Below, piece after piece: positions 7,585 to 15,315 of a DNA stretch of 18,134 nucleotides. A program made the translations under genes and the position numbers. Source of the DNA: an uncultured Anaerolineaceae bacterium (GTDB taxonomy: Bacteria; Chloroflexota; Anaerolineae; Promineifilales; Promineifilaceae); the NCBI GenBank assembly GCA_937967805.1, contig CALBTC010000023.1:1-18134 (forward strand). The letters run 5' to 3'. Position 1 is the stretch's first letter. Each line of letters opens with the position of its first letter. The notes below the pieces were generated by a model, which worked only from the letters and a program-made list of their open reading frames with translations, did not search any database and was not told where the DNA came from.

Positions 7585-8376
7585 ATGAAACAGTTATCAT
7601 CCTGGTTAAAACAATTTATCCGCTGGTTAACCAATCCCCGTTACCGACTATTTAAACTCCTGGCACTCTTCCTTTTTGTGCTGCTTTTCGGCTATCTCCT
7701 CAGCCGAGGGCTGGGTTATTTGCGCCTGCTGAATGACCCGCGCAGCCAATCGTTTTTGCAGTGGGCCCAGGGGGACACGGCCGCACGCGCTGAACTGATC
7801 ACCACCCAGCGAGACGCCTGCCCCGGCGCGTCGTTCATCCTGCCCACCGACGGTTTTATTGGCCTGCTGTATGCCGACCCGCGAGGCCCTTATTCCAGCA
7901 GTAACCCCCACCAGGGTATCGACATTTTTAGCGAAGGGGAAGCGGGCACCACGCCCGTTTACGCTGCCTACGACGGCTACGTCACTCGCGACGCCGGCTG
8001 GCGCAGCGCCCTGATTATGCGCGTGCCCGATGATCCGCTGCGGCCGGGCAACCAGATTTGGCTGTATTATGCCCACATGGCTGACCGGGCGGGCAACAGC
8101 TTCATTGAACCGGCCTTCCCGCCGGGCACATCGGAACTATTTGTAGAAAAAGGCACGCTGTTGGGCTACACCGGTGACTATAACGGGGGGTCGGCCCGGT
8201 CCATTTGGGTGCATCTCCATTTTTCTATTGTGAAGGATGATGGCAACGGCCGTTTTCTCAATGAGCTCGAGTTTGACAACACCCTCGACCCCTCACCTTA
8301 TCTGGGCATCGCCGTCAATTACCATTGCGCCGCACCTACGGCCGGTTGCACCGCCCAGCCAACCTGCGAAAATTAA
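7585..8376 (+). CDS. Membrane-anchored M23 (LytM/gamma-D-lysin fold) peptidase
   Basis: This 263-aa protein has a basic N terminus, a single transmembrane segment at about residues 20-40, and an extracytoplasmic M23 metallopeptidase domain from about 85 to 250. The zinc and catalytic residues of the family are all visible: His109 and Asp113 in 'HQGIDIF', His164 in 'YYAHMAD', and His210/His212 in 'VHLHFSI'. It should therefore be an active zinc endopeptidase, most likely acting on peptide cross-links of the cell wall, although the substrate is inferred. Four cysteines occur in the mature part, three of them in the C-terminal tail, and could form disulfides outside the cell. A TATAAT box lies immediately upstream and no ribosome site is seen. 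The penicillin-acylase-family gene follows after 3 bp, suggesting one transcript. Confidence 0.88.
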   Translation: MKQLSSWLKQFIRWLTNPRYRLFKLLALFLFVLLFGYLLSRGLGYLRLLNDPRSQSFLQWAQGDTAARAELITTQRDACPGASFILPTDGFIGLLYADPRGPYSSSNPHQGIDIFSEGEAGTTPVYAAYDGYVTRDAGWRSALIMRVPDDPLRPGNQIWLYYAHMADRAGNSFIEPAFPPGTSELFVEKGTLLGYTGDYNGGSARSIWVHLHFSIVKDDGNGRFLNELEFDNTLDPSPYLGIAVNYHCAAPTAGCTAQPTCEN

Positions 8377-8379
8377 GCC

Positions 8380-10752
8380 ATGCCAGACCAACTCAAAACC
8401 ATCATGCAACGTTGGAGCCGCCAGCGCATTCCCCAGCTAGACGGCCGTCTTTACCTGCAAGAGCTACAGGACAAAGTCACCATTCGGCGGGACCGCTGGG
8501 GTATTCCCCACATCCACGCCCAAAACCGGCACGATCTCTTCCTGGCGCAAGGTTTTGTCCACGCCCAGGATCGGCTGTGGCAAATGGAGCTGAATCGCCA
8601 GGCGGCGCGAGGCACGCTTTCGGCCGTTTTTGGCCCCCTCACGCTAGAGACCGATCGTCTCAGCCGCACCTTTGGCTTTGCCCGGCTGGCTCGCGCCACG
8701 ATGGACCTGCTGGAAGCGCAAGCCCATACCGATTTAACCGCCTACACGCAAGGCGTTAACGCTTTTCTGGCCAGCCATCCCTTGCTGCCCATAGAATTTA
8801 GCATCGTGCAGCACCGTCCCCGGTCGTGGGAAATGCTCGACACCATCGCCTACGCCCACCTGCAAATGTGGGCGCTCACCCACGGCGCCATTGCCGAACT
8901 GGTCCAGGCCCAGCTTCTGCAGCAGGTTGATCCCACATTGGTCAATGATTTGCTCATGACCTATCCTGAAAATTTCCCGGCCACCCTGCCTGACGGCATT
9001 GAAGAAAATGCGCAGTGGATCGATGCCTGGCGGGGAACGGCCGTTCCCTGGCAAAATCCGTTCCACGGCAAAGGCAATCTGGACGGAGCCGGGCGGGGCA
9101 GCAACGCCTGGGTCATTGCCCCGGATCGCAGCCAGAGCGGCGGCGCGCTCCTGGCCAACGACATGCATCTGCCCATGGGCACCCCGGCCATCTGGCACTT
9201 TCAACATTTGCGCAGCGATGATGGCTATCATGTGGCCGGCTTCACCCAGCCAGGATTACCTTACGTGATCGTGGGGCACAATGGGCAGATCGCCTGGGGT
9301 GCTACCCTGGCCTACACGGACTGCGAAGACCTGTTCATCGAAAAGCTGCATCCCGAGGACCCCACCCTGTACCAATTCGGTAACGAATGGCGGCCGGTCC
9401 AGCAAATTGAAGAGGAAATTGTGGTTCGCTTCCGCAAGCCACACCGTGAGGTTGTGTCGCTCACTCATCACGGCCCGTTGATTCACCATTTGTTGGAAGG
9501 GGCTGTGGAGCCATTGGCGTTTAACTCCACGGCGCTGCGCAGCGTGGACACCATCGATGCGTTTGGCTGGTTGAATACGGCCGGAAACTGGGATGAATTC
9601 GTAACAGCTGCCTCGCGCATTCAGGCTCCGCCACTCAACCTGCTCTACGCCGACCAACAGGGCAACATCGGCCATTGGGTAACGGGGCAGGTACCCATTC
9701 GGGCTACCGGCGACGGCAGCCTGCCCGCCCCCGGCTACGCCGGCAGCCATGAATGGATCGGCTTTATACCCTTTGCGGAAATGCCCCATGCCTTGAATCC
9801 TAAAGATGGCATCATTGTTTCGGCCAACCACCGCCTGCTGCCGCCGGAAAAAAGCAGGCACAACCTGGGCAAGCTGTGGCGCAATGGCTATCGCGCCGAG
9901 CGTATACGCCAACTGCTGGCCGATCAGAGCATGTTAAATGTCGAAGAGTGCCGTCGCATTCAGATGGATCAGATCAGCCTTCCCGGCTTGCAGTTGGTGG
10001 CCTTGCTTAACGATTTGCAGGTGAGCCATCCTGAAGCAAAGCTGGCCCTTTCGCTGCTGCGGCAATGGGATGGCACCCTGTCGCCCGAATGCGTTGGCGG
10101 GACCGTTTACCACGTGCTGGTTCGGGAGTTGGCCCCCGCCGTGCTGGCCCAACACGTGCCGCCTGGCCTGCTGCCCGCGCTGCTTGGCCAGGGCATGAGC
10201 TATATTTTGCATCCGGTGAATGAGTTCCAGGGCTATTTGCTGGTGAACCTGCTCAAAATCTTGGCCCATGTGCCATCGGTTTGGTTTGATTCATTGGCTA
10301 CGCGAAACAGGTTGATTGAAAGATGTTTGGTGGATGTAACGGCCGTTTTGCGGCAGTCGCTCGGTGAAAATCCGGCAGGTTGGCAGTGGGGACGCCTGCA
10401 CCAGGTCACGTTCCGGCACCCGGTGGGATTGATTTCACCGTTTGACCAAGTCTTTAACGTCGGGCCGTTTCCGCTAGGCGGTGATGGCAACACCGTGGCC
10501 CAGGCCGGCATGCGCCCCGGCAGCTACGCCAGTGATGCCATCGGCGTTTCCTCGCGCTTCATTATCGATCTTAGCGCCATCGAGCAGGCAGAAGCGATGC
10601 TGGCTCCGGGACAATCCGGCCATCTGGGCAGCCCGCATTATGATGATCTGGCGCCCATGTGGCTGCAAGGCGAAAATTTTCCGGTACTGTGGACGGAGGA
10701 CGCGATACGTGCCGCTACCCAACACACGCTTACCCTGGGCAAACGGCCGTGA
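8380..10752 (+). CDS. Penicillin acylase family Ntn hydrolase (S45)
   Basis: This 790-aa protein belongs to the penicillin amidase/acyl-homoserine-lactone acylase family, whose precursors cleave themselves to expose an N-terminal serine nucleophile that hydrolyses amide bonds. The alpha-chain signature 'RDRWGIPHIHAQNRHDLFLA' and 'GFVHAQDRLWQMELNRQAARG' are at the N terminus. The predicted nucleophile is Ser241 in 'GRGSNAWVIAP', followed by 'GGALLANDMHLPM' and 'GHNGQIAWGATLAYTDCEDL', giving an alpha chain of about 240 and a beta chain of about 550 residues. No signal peptide is visible, although most characterised members are periplasmic or secreted. The ATG at 8380 has no clear ribosome site and lies 3 bp after the M23 gene, so translation is probably coupled. 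The substrate cannot be predicted; candidates are N-acyl amino acids, acyl-homoserine lactones or lipopeptides. Confidence 0.9.
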   Translation: MPDQLKTIMQRWSRQRIPQLDGRLYLQELQDKVTIRRDRWGIPHIHAQNRHDLFLAQGFVHAQDRLWQMELNRQAARGTLSAVFGPLTLETDRLSRTFGFARLARATMDLLEAQAHTDLTAYTQGVNAFLASHPLLPIEFSIVQHRPRSWEMLDTIAYAHLQMWALTHGAIAELVQAQLLQQVDPTLVNDLLMTYPENFPATLPDGIEENAQWIDAWRGTAVPWQNPFHGKGNLDGAGRGSNAWVIAPDRSQSGGALLANDMHLPMGTPAIWHFQHLRSDDGYHVAGFTQPGLPYVIVGHNGQIAWGATLAYTDCEDLFIEKLHPEDPTLYQFGNEWRPVQQIEEEIVVRFRKPHREVVSLTHHGPLIHHLLEGAVEPLAFNSTALRSVDTIDAFGWLNTAGNWDEFVTAASRIQAPPLNLLYADQQGNIGHWVTGQVPIRATGDGSLPAPGYAGSHEWIGFIPFAEMPHALNPKDGIIVSANHRLLPPEKSRHNLGKLWRNGYRAERIRQLLADQSMLNVEECRRIQMDQISLPGLQLVALLNDLQVSHPEAKLALSLLRQWDGTLSPECVGGTVYHVLVRELAPAVLAQHVPPGLLPALLGQGMSYILHPVNEFQGYLLVNLLKILAHVPSVWFDSLATRNRLIERCLVDVTAVLRQSLGENPAGWQWGRLHQVTFRHPVGLISPFDQVFNVGPFPLGGDGNTVAQAGMRPGSYASDAIGVSSRFIIDLSAIEQAEAMLAPGQSGHLGSPHYDDLAPMWLQGENFPVLWTEDAIRAATQHTLTLGKRP

Positions 10753-10805
10753 TGAAGCTCACGTATCAATAGTGACAAACATCAGATGAACCGCTCCGCC
10801 ACCCT

Positions 10806-10842
10806 GTTACAATCTACCTGTAACTTCTTTTTAAAGAGTTAC
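10806..10842 (+). promoter_or_regulatory. Overlapping alternative hairpins downstream of the acylase gene
   Basis: GTTACA (10806-10811) can pair with TGTAAC (10819-10824). The second strand (GTAACTTCTTT, 10820-10830) can instead pair with AAAGAGTTAC (10833-10842) with one bulged base. The two structures exclude each other, as in attenuators. The first hairpin is followed by TTCTTTTT, so it could also act as a weak terminator. The segment additionally contains TGTTACAAT (10805-10813), an extended -10-like sequence. Function is inferred only from base pairing. Confidence 0.3.
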
Positions 10843-10869
10843 TCGGGGCTCCTCTTTCTTTTCTGAGGC

Positions 10870-10905
10870 AAACGGCGCAACGAACGTTGCGCCGTTTGTT
10901 TGTCT
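10870..10905 (+). terminator. Rho-independent-type terminator after the acylase gene
   Basis: A perfect 13-bp inverted repeat (10870-10882 with 10885-10897, core GGCGCAACG/CGTTGCGCC) is flanked by AAA on the left and followed by GTTTGTTTGTCT. In RNA the centre GAAC would form the loop. The T tract is interrupted by G residues, so its strength is uncertain. It separates the M23/acylase transcript from the surface-protein genes. The left AAA and right TTT flanks allow some activity in either direction. Confidence 0.7.
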
Positions 10906-10915
10906 ACCCGCCTGT

Positions 10916-10924
10916 TGTTACAAT
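10916..10924 (+). promoter_or_regulatory. Putative extended -10 promoter for the small Ig-like membrane protein
   Basis: TGTTACAAT matches an extended -10 element (TG, one base, TACAAT). It lies 35 bp before the GTG start at 10960 and directly after the hairpin terminator, leaving room for a leader with the AGGAG ribosome site at 10945-10949. The same nine bases occur at 10805-10813. No strong -35 box is seen, which is compatible with an extended -10 promoter. Confidence 0.4.
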
Positions 10925-10959
10925 GGCACGCAAGTAAACTAAGTAGGAGTCAAAGCCAG

Positions 10960-11550
10960 GTGTCCCAAGACAAAGAACCGCAAGAGCGGTGGCAAAACAA
11001 ACATGTTTGGTATTCTCTCATGCCCCTGCTGATCACCTTGTTTGCCATTGTGCTCATCAATTGGGTTTGGCCAGATAACGTTAGCGAACCGGTCTCCACC
11101 CGGCCAAGCTCTACGGCCGTTGCCGCCCAACCAGCTACAGCATCCGCCACAGCAACCCGACCCCCCATTTTGCCGGCAACCATTTTGCCCAGTCCCACAC
11201 CAACGCTTACCCCTCTACCCGATCCGGGCACCGCGGCCGCCATTACGCTGTTAGGTCCTCCACCGGAAAGCAGCGTGGCGCTAAACGGCCGTCTCCCATT
11301 TTACTGGCGCTACACTGAGCCGGTACCGTCTGGCCAGCAATTTGTACTGACCTTGCGACAAAATGGCACCGTTATCACCATCCAATCAATCGCTGAGCCG
11401 AATTTCGGGGATGCGTTTCAACTTCTAATCAATCTGGCTGACCTGGCAGTTGCGCCGGGAACGGCCGTTTGGCAATTGCACTTAGAATGGACAGATGGGC
11501 AGCAGCTTCTCACCAGCGAAGAACGCACACTCATTTTACTGCCAGAGTAA
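10960..11550 (+). CDS. Single-pass membrane protein with Thr/Pro linker and Ig-like C-terminal domain
   Basis: I do not recognise a named family for this 196-aa protein. It has a charged cytoplasmic N terminus, one transmembrane segment (about 18-37, 'LMPLLITLFAIVLINWVW'), a Ser/Thr/Ala/Pro-rich linker (about 42-94) and a C-terminal beta-rich domain (about 95-196). By eye that domain resembles the Ig-like ectodomain of the kinase-like protein at 15356: both have a Leu-x-x-Pro opening, 'FYWRY' or 'FRWSW', then 'QQFVLTL' or 'QRFSVYL', a Trp on a late strand, and closing basic-hydrophobic residues. GTG at 10960 is chosen because AGGAG (10945-10949) sits 10 bp upstream; a TTG at 10900 is also in frame but falls inside the terminator hairpin. 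It is probably an accessory envelope protein of the downstream receptor genes; its function is unknown. Confidence 0.75.
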   Translation: MSQDKEPQERWQNKHVWYSLMPLLITLFAIVLINWVWPDNVSEPVSTRPSSTAVAAQPATASATATRPPILPATILPSPTPTLTPLPDPGTAAAITLLGPPPESSVALNGRLPFYWRYTEPVPSGQQFVLTLRQNGTVITIQSIAEPNFGDAFQLLINLADLAVAPGTAVWQLHLEWTDGQQLLTSEERTLILLPE

Positions 11551-11602
11551 ATCAATCTATCCATTCCACATTTTGCCTTTTACATAAAAATCAATTAATG
11601 TG

Positions 11603-11608
11603 TATAAT
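11603..11608 (+). promoter_or_regulatory. Putative -10 box upstream of the LysM kinase-like gene
   Basis: A perfect TATAAT lies in the AT-rich gap 11551-11682 on the sense strand, about 75 bp before the ATG at 11683. That would leave a leader of roughly 65-70 bases, which contains a three-codon ATG frame (ATGAATTAA, 11631-11639). No convincing -35 box is visible. Confidence 0.35.
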
Positions 11609-11682
11609 GTATCGGCTAAACTTTATTGGTATGAATTAAAGCGCCGGTAATTCAATTATTGTCGTTGACCTCTCACAAATCT

Positions 11683-13326
11683 ATGCCGTCGACGCAAAAT
11701 AAAGCCGAAAATGACAAAATAGGTCATTATATTCTACTTGAACTGCTGGTAGAGCAGTCAATCAGCGGTATCTATCTGGCGCGGGATGAGAAAACAGTCA
11801 ATCTCGTCTTCTTAATCACGCTCCAATCAGATGCGATGCGATCAGGCGACATAGCTGACCGGTTCCGCCGCCGTGCCGAAACGCTGGCGCAACTGGAGCA
11901 TGATGTTATTCTCCCACTGCTTGATTTTGGAGTTGATGGCAAACGGCCGTATGCCGTCATGGCCCATATACCCGGCCAATTTTTAGCCGAGCACCTGGAA
12001 AACAGCGCCAAACCCGACCCCCAAGAAAAAGCAAAAGTCATTGCATCGCTCCAGCTTATCAAACAACTGGCTGGCGGATTGGCCGTGTCGCATCCGGCGG
12101 GACTCATTCACCACGATCTGCACCCGAAAAACATCTATCTAGATAACACTGGCCAACCCTACTTGCTAGACCTGGTTGTACCGCCAACGCCACCAGCAGC
12201 GACACAATTAGAGGCCGAACCGGTCAATAAACTCGATTACCAATCGCCAGAACAGTTAGCAGGCAAGGCGTTATCTGGCCGCAGCAATGTTTATTCATTG
12301 GGCGTTCTGCTTTATCGACTGCTGGCGGGGCAACAGCCGGAGCTGCCAGTCTCTGAATGGGATATCTTTGAACACAAGGGGCCTGTACGCGAGATTCCGC
12401 TCAATCAGGTGCAGCCGGGGCTAACAGCCGCCACCTACAAGGCTGTTCAAGACAGCATCTGGCAAAAAGAGTGGAGCCGCTTTGAAACGGTTGATGCCCA
12501 GATACGGGCCATTGAACAGGCGATTACGGAAGAGTCTGCCCCGCCACCACCGCCACCACCCATCTGGCTTAAAGGATTAAACAAACTGCGGCAGCCCAAA
12601 ACATTGAAGATCGTCATTCCAGTTATTGTGCTGCTTTTTTTACTCCTGCTTGTATTAATGTTTATGCGTGGTCGGGCCAGCCGGCAGGGCAACGTCACCC
12701 CCACACCAGATACGGCCGTTTTGCCCGTGGAGTCAGAAACGGCCGTTGTCATCCAACCGGCAGATGAACAAACAACACAACCAACCATGACCACCACAGC
12801 CAGCAACGGAGCTCTGTTTAACGAAGATGAGGTGCTTCCATCCAATGAGGAAGTAGAAACGCCAACGGTCCAACCCAGCCCTACGGAAACGGCCGTGACC
12901 CCAACCGCAACAGAACCCACCCAAACGGCAACTGCTTCACCAACGTCTGAACCAACCAGTACCCTTACTCCCAGTAACACCTCGACGATAGAACCAACTG
13001 AAATCGCCTGTATCCCCTCTCCGCCCTTCGCCTGGGTACGGTACACCATTCAGGCCAACGATTCCCTCTCTGCCCTGGGTGAAGCAACCAACACAACTGT
13101 CGAACAGATCATGCAGGTCAACTGCCTGGAAAGTATTTTGCTAAGCATTGGCCAGCAAATCTGGCTGCCGGCGCTTGCGCCAACAGCAACGCCGACGGCA
13201 TCAGCAACGGCTATCGGCACGGTTACGGCCGTACCCCCCGGACCTAACCCTCCTCCGCCTAGCCCCAATCCCACTTCACCGCCGCCCACGCCAACCCCAC
13301 CGCCTCCACCTACGCCCCAACCCTGA
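11683..13326 (+). CDS. Transmembrane Ser/Thr kinase-like protein (probable pseudokinase) with LysM ectodomain
   Basis: This 547-aa protein has a cytoplasmic protein-kinase fold (about 12-270), a proline stretch, one transmembrane helix (310-328), a Thr/Pro-rich stalk, a LysM domain (452-496, 'YTIQANDSLSALGEATN' to 'IGQQIWLP') and a proline-rich tail. LysM domains bind N-acetylglucosamine polymers such as peptidoglycan, so the ectodomain probably senses or anchors to the wall. The kinase core is degenerate. No glycine-rich loop is seen. The VAIK lysine position is Ile45 and the helix-C glutamate position is Arg64. HRD is HHD (Asp145 kept) and its DLKPxN run is DLHPKN. DFG is DLV (Asp163 kept). 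SPE and the 'VYSLGVLLYRLLAG' helix are retained. ATG 11683 is preferred; a TTG at 11659 would add eight residues. Neither has a good ribosome site. Loss of activity is inferred. Confidence 0.82.
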   Translation: MPSTQNKAENDKIGHYILLELLVEQSISGIYLARDEKTVNLVFLITLQSDAMRSGDIADRFRRRAETLAQLEHDVILPLLDFGVDGKRPYAVMAHIPGQFLAEHLENSAKPDPQEKAKVIASLQLIKQLAGGLAVSHPAGLIHHDLHPKNIYLDNTGQPYLLDLVVPPTPPAATQLEAEPVNKLDYQSPEQLAGKALSGRSNVYSLGVLLYRLLAGQQPELPVSEWDIFEHKGPVREIPLNQVQPGLTAATYKAVQDSIWQKEWSRFETVDAQIRAIEQAITEESAPPPPPPPIWLKGLNKLRQPKTLKIVIPVIVLLFLLLLVLMFMRGRASRQGNVTPTPDTAVLPVESETAVVIQPADEQTTQPTMTTTASNGALFNEDEVLPSNEEVETPTVQPSPTETAVTPTATEPTQTATASPTSEPTSTLTPSNTSTIEPTEIACIPSPPFAWVRYTIQANDSLSALGEATNTTVEQIMQVNCLESILLSIGQQIWLPALAPTATPTASATAIGTVTAVPPGPNPPPPSPNPTSPPPTPTPPPPPTPQP

Positions 13327-13469
13327 TTAAAAAATCTCTGCAATTAATCCTTAAGCAGTATCGCAACTTCGCGCTTTTACAGTAAGCTGAACGTCCTTGC
13401 CTGATATCAAGGGGTTTTTGTGTCCGCAGCAGCTCGCTAGCAACTTGCTACATTACAGGAGAAAACATC

Positions 13470-15047
13470 ATGAACCGGCGAAGAACCATTCCTTCGTGCA
13501 TTGTTACCTTTCTTTTCCTATTCTTCTTTCTTGTCGCCCCATCTCTATTTGCCGAGTTAATCAATGACGGCAGTTTTGAAAATATGCCCTCAGATTGGAG
13601 CACGGTTAACAACACCCCCTGCCCCAGCATCGGCAATTGGTCCAACGTGGCCGGCGCTCCGGCGAGCTTTGACGGCCAGCAAACTTTATGGGTTGGCGGT
13701 GTTTGTAATAACATTCCGCGCAACAACGGCGCGCGACAGTCTATCTCCCTTCAAGAGAATGCTGCATTACTTTCCTTCTGGTTTAATCCAATTAAGAACA
13801 CGCCAGACCCATTAAACATTGATCGGGCGCTCGTCTCAGTCAATGGGACCGAGGTTTGGGATTTAGACGTAAACGGCGAAACCAATCCGACTGGTTGGAA
13901 CAATGCTGTTGTTGATATTAGCCAATATGCGGATCAAACTGTATCGTTGTCTATGGAGATCAGGCAAAATGTCGACAACAGCATTGCCAACGTCTTTTTC
14001 GACTATGTTGAAATTTTCCATCCGGCCATTGAGATTAGCCAGGTTATCGCCCCTGCAGGGGAAAACAGTTTTGATATTGAGATATTTGTTGAAAACAGCG
14101 GGGACACCATTTTAGACAATCTGGCCGTCACTAACTCCAGTTTTGTTGAATGTAATCGGGCTGCCGGCAGCCTGCCCGATTTAGAGCCGGGCGAAAGCAC
14201 GACCTACAGTTGTGATGTGACCAGCACGGCGACCGAAGTAGAAAACACAGCCACCGTTCAAGCCACCACCACCGAAATTGAATATCTTGTTGAAGCCAGC
14301 CATACCGCTTCTGTCTCAAATTTGAATCCGCTCCTGACATTAACGGCTGAACCGGAAACCGTAACTGTATCAGAAGGAGACGACGTTTCAATCACCTTAA
14401 CACTTTCCAATGATGGAAACAGCAACCTGACCGGGCTGCACATCGGTTCTGCTCAGACTGCAAGCTGCAATTTTACTCTGGGTTCGTTGGCGGTGGCGGA
14501 AACGGCCGTATTCACCTGCACCTTCATCCCCAGCCAAAGCGGCATCATTATCTTCACCGCCACTGCGGTAGAGCCACTAAGCGGTAGAGAAGTTTCTGGT
14601 GAAAGGGGCGTGACCATTGAACTTCTCCCCATCGATCCACCAACCTTTCCCACGTTCACCCAATATATTCCAGTGGTAGCCAACGACTTTATCAACCACA
14701 CGCCCCTGGGAGAACCAAATGATGTTTGCGATCAAGCCTACCCACTCGCCACAAATCAGGTAAGGGAGTTCCTGGCCGAAGACATCCATGATTGGTACAA
14801 ATTTACGTTGGACTCATCCAGCAATCTGACGGTGAACCTGACCAATTTTGTGCCGGTTGCCGGGCAAATTACCATCTGGCGCGGCACCTGCCAGAGCTTA
14901 ACCTATCTGGGCCAAAACGGGGATTTTGCCACAACAAAAAGCATTAGCCTCACAAACCAGCCAGCAGGAACCTATCATGTTTGGCTCATCAATGATGGCC
15001 CACAGAACAGCAACGACAAATACACACTTTCGGTTTTGGTTCCCTAA
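13470..15047 (+). CDS. Secreted multidomain surface protein with C-terminal PPC domain
   Basis: This 525-aa protein has an Arg-rich signal peptide with probable cleavage after Ala28 ('PSLFA'). A jelly-roll-like N-terminal domain (about 29-185) begins 'LINDGSFENMPSDWSTV' and resembles carbohydrate-binding folds. Two DUF11/CARDB-like beta-sandwich repeats follow (about 187-285 and 290-385; 'VENSGDTILDNLAV' and 'LSNDGNSNLTGLHI' are matching strands). After a short linker comes a bacterial pre-peptidase C-terminal (PPC) domain (about 415-525; 'GEPNDVCDQAYPL', 'DWYKFTLDSSSNLTVNL'). No catalytic domain is visible, so an adhesive or binding role is likely. The start has AGGAG about 9 bp upstream. 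It lies between the two kinase-like receptor genes on the same strand. Domain names are assigned by pattern and could shift to neighbouring Ig-like families. Confidence 0.8.
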   Translation: MNRRRTIPSCIVTFLFLFFFLVAPSLFAELINDGSFENMPSDWSTVNNTPCPSIGNWSNVAGAPASFDGQQTLWVGGVCNNIPRNNGARQSISLQENAALLSFWFNPIKNTPDPLNIDRALVSVNGTEVWDLDVNGETNPTGWNNAVVDISQYADQTVSLSMEIRQNVDNSIANVFFDYVEIFHPAIEISQVIAPAGENSFDIEIFVENSGDTILDNLAVTNSSFVECNRAAGSLPDLEPGESTTYSCDVTSTATEVENTATVQATTTEIEYLVEASHTASVSNLNPLLTLTAEPETVTVSEGDDVSITLTLSNDGNSNLTGLHIGSAQTASCNFTLGSLAVAETAVFTCTFIPSQSGIIIFTATAVEPLSGREVSGERGVTIELLPIDPPTFPTFTQYIPVVANDFINHTPLGEPNDVCDQAYPLATNQVREFLAEDIHDWYKFTLDSSSNLTVNLTNFVPVAGQITIWRGTCQSLTYLGQNGDFATTKSISLTNQPAGTYHVWLINDGPQNSNDKYTLSVLVP

Positions 15048-15118
15048 ACCGTAAGAATGATTGAAACTTTTACTTATTATTATAAAAGCAGTTATTGTGT
15101 TTATGTTTATAGTGGGGG

Positions 15119-15161
15119 CAGTTTGCATAGATCGCGTATAATCGCGTTTGCAAGCAAAACT
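15119..15161 (+). repeat. Leader-like repeat, copy 1
   Basis: This copy begins CAGTTTGCATA (15119-15129) and ends AGCAAAACT (15153-15161), followed by TAGGAAGAG. The same two blocks in the same order recur at 15316-15340, before the kinase-like gene. The blocks are also near-complementary to each other (AGTTTGC with GCAAAACT), and TTTGC-AA-GCAAA forms a small perfect hairpin. A TATAAT lies inside this copy. Confidence 0.45.
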
Positions 15162-15299
15162 AGGAAGAGATTGGTCCATAGCACAGGCTAATTTATATCA
15201 TTTAACCATATAAAAAACCTTCAAGCCGCATCGCAGCCGCACCTGTCCCGCTCGGTCAATCCGCGCACCCGACGATTACATCTTATGCCAAGCTTACGC

Positions 15300-15305
15300 T
15301 ATAAT
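15300..15305 (+). promoter_or_regulatory. Putative -10 box for the SH3b kinase-like gene
   Basis: A perfect TATAAT lies 50 bp before the ATG at 15356, giving a leader of about 44 bases that contains the second copy of the CAGTTTGCATA...AGCAAAACT repeat and a short AGGA ribosome site. No clear -35 box is seen. Confidence 0.4.
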
Positions 15306-15315
15306 TAGTTAGGCT

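Noticed and set aside
9256..9912. Open frame of 218 codons on the - strand inside the acylase gene
   Set aside because: Antisense to a well-supported beta chain; no ribosome site and no recognisable family.
10900..10959. Upstream TTG start for the small Ig-like membrane protein
   Set aside because: It would begin inside the terminator hairpin and read through the putative -10 box and ribosome site; GTG 10960 has AGGAG at the right distance.
12447..13049. Minus-strand frame of 200 codons rich in Val/Gly opposite the LysM pseudokinase
   Set aside because: The Val/Gly richness is the complement of the Thr/Pro stalk codons, not a real protein.
12540..13320. Thr/Pro/Ser-rich repeats as a possible CRISPR or tandem-repeat array
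   Set aside because: The repeats are irregular codon-level low complexity of protein stalks, with no constant repeat-spacer spacing.
13438..13450. Small palindrome TAGCAA-C-TTGCTA before the PPC-protein gene
   Set aside because: Six base pairs around a single base is too short to support an operator or terminator without other evidence.
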